NCBI RefSeq assembly: GCF_033115175.1
Contig: NC_084827.1
Coordinates: forward strand, 144,639,701-144,703,700
Direction: 5' to 3'
Length of the DNA: 64,000 bases
Source: Lepus europaeus
Taxonomy: Eukaryota; Chordata; Mammalia; Lagomorpha; Leporidae
The notes beneath the pieces are model-generated. The model was not told the DNA's origin and made no database searches. It saw only the letters and a program-made list of their open reading frames with translations. The stretch's first letter is position 1. Every line of letters starts with the position of its first letter. The translations under genes were made by a program, and so were the position numbers. Positions 63,387-64,000 of this stretch are shown here, one piece after another.

Positions 63387-63534
63387 CAGGATGAGCACAC
63401 CTAATCCAAAAATTTAGAATCTGAAATGCTCACAAGTTTCCCAAAAGTCTATGCGAACATTCTGAAGTTTGAAAATCTCTGAAATCTGAAGCACATCTGG
63501 TACCAGGCATTTCAGATAAGGGCTGCTCAACCTG
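63387..63534. mobile_element. Short nonautonomous DNA transposon (Tigger/pogo-like MITE)
   Basis: Terminal inverted repeats: left CAGGATGAGCACACCTAATC, right end complement CAGGTTGAGCAGCCCTTATC. About 148 bp with no coding capacity. Family from memory. Confidence 0.7.
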
Positions 63535-63693
63535 CAGTTCCTCTCCCATTATTCTCTGTTTTACCACTTTCTTTTCTTTAAGGCATTATCACCGTTCAGA
63601 CTTCATTTTGCCACCCTGTCCATTTTCCCAAGTAGAATAGTAGCTCAATGAGGGCAAGAATGTCTCTTATTCATCATTGTACTCATGCATATG

Positions 63694-63826
63694 TGGGGGT
63701 CTTCAAAACATGTAGGGAAAACGCATATTATGAAAAACTGAAAAAAAGCTATGCATGGATTTTAAAACTTTTACAGCAAAATAAATGTATCTTTTAATTC
63801 TATTTCCACAAACCTTTTAAAGTACA
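63694..63826. mobile_element. Short nonautonomous DNA transposon (mariner-like MITE)
   Basis: Palindromic layout: GGGTCTTCAAAACATGTAGG at the left and the complement of CCTTTTAAAGTACACTC at the right, with GCATATTATGAAAAACTG between. About 130 bp; family uncertain. Confidence 0.55.
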
Positions 63827-64000
63827 CTCATGCACCTAGACCTGGCACAACAGCCTTTCACAAATAAGTCTTAATGAAAGACTATATTTAGAGGAATCTT
63901 CTTTCTACCCTTGTCATTTATACAGGTGAAATAATGTACAGAACCGCTCTCTTATCTAATATCCTAATTATTATGTTTCCTAAGGAAAACGAACCAACAG

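Larger units (their letters stand above)
63080..63895 (+). repeat. L2 LINE 3' region split by two DNA transposons
   Basis: TTGGAATAAAACACAAAGTC, CAATGAGGGCAAGAATGTCTC, CTTATTCATCATTGTACTC, then CACCTAGACCTGGCACAACAG and AATAAGTCTTAATGAA are successive L2 3'-end motifs, with breaks at 63387-63534 and 63694-63826. Confidence 0.75.

Noticed and set aside
1-64000. CRISPR array, prokaryotic operons or phage
   Set aside because: No regularly spaced repeats and no bacterial gene structure; the intron-exon genes and SINEs show a mammalian nuclear genome.
1-64000. Functional tRNA genes from B-box matches such as GGTTCGAGTC
   Set aside because: Each match lies in a tRNA-derived C-repeat without a complete cloverleaf.

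Overview
This is a stretch of a mammalian nuclear genome, almost certainly a lagomorph and most likely the European rabbit (Oryctolagus cuniculus). The evidence is a very dense population of lagomorph C-repeat SINEs (tRNA-derived, B-box like GGTTCGAGTC, with either AAATAAATAAA or pure-A tails), combined with intron-rich genes nearly identical to mammalian orthologues. Gene order matches human 2q33: BZW1 (+), CLK1 (-), PPIL3 (-). The ORF-sized open frames outside the listed exons lie in SINEs, CpG islands or introns and are not genes.

Layout. Positions 1-14,900 are intergenic: C-repeats, an L1 ORF2 fragment, a MaLR-type LTR, an ERVL-type LTR, MIRs and a processed PEBP1 pseudogene, with deep SINE-in-SINE nesting at 9.8-12.6 kb. 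A CpG island at about 14.9-16.5 kb is the BZW1 promoter. BZW1 runs from about 15.56 to 34.2 kb: a noncoding first exon, eleven coding exons that splice to exactly 419 codons, and a long 3'UTR with many AATAAA signals. Positions 34.2-38.57 kb are the convergent intergenic gap (L1 3' end and C-repeats). CLK1 occupies about 47.54-38.57 kb on the minus strand: twelve coding exons giving exactly 484 codons, including the 91-nt regulated exon 4. Its CpG-island promoter is at 46.8-47.7 kb. PPIL3 occupies 49.3 kb to beyond the right edge on the minus strand; four coding exons (residues 27-161 of 161) are present and the first 26 codons lie outside the window. Its introns carry L1, L2, LTR, DNA-transposon and many C-repeat insertions.

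How the genes relate. The three are housekeeping regulators of gene expression at different steps. BZW1 (5MP2) mimics the eIF5 C-terminal domain and tunes start-codon selection. CLK1 is a LAMMER kinase that phosphorylates SR proteins and controls splicing, including its own. PPIL3 is a cyclophilin-type prolyl isomerase associated with the spliceosome. They are separate transcription units; nothing indicates a joint operon-like system.

I found no undescribed coding system. The points most worth checking are a GC-AG intron directly after BZW1 codon 21, a weak BZW1 start codon plus an in-frame alternative first exon that would extend the N terminus, the CLK1 exon 4 skip/early-stop architecture, an approximately 90-bp duplication flanking a SINE in CLK1, several serial or nested retroposon insertions readable from their target-site duplications, and a short unexplained segment at 52.43-52.61 kb. 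Repeat family names and human comparisons are from memory; repeat edges are approximate to about 5-20 bases unless a target-site duplication is quoted.
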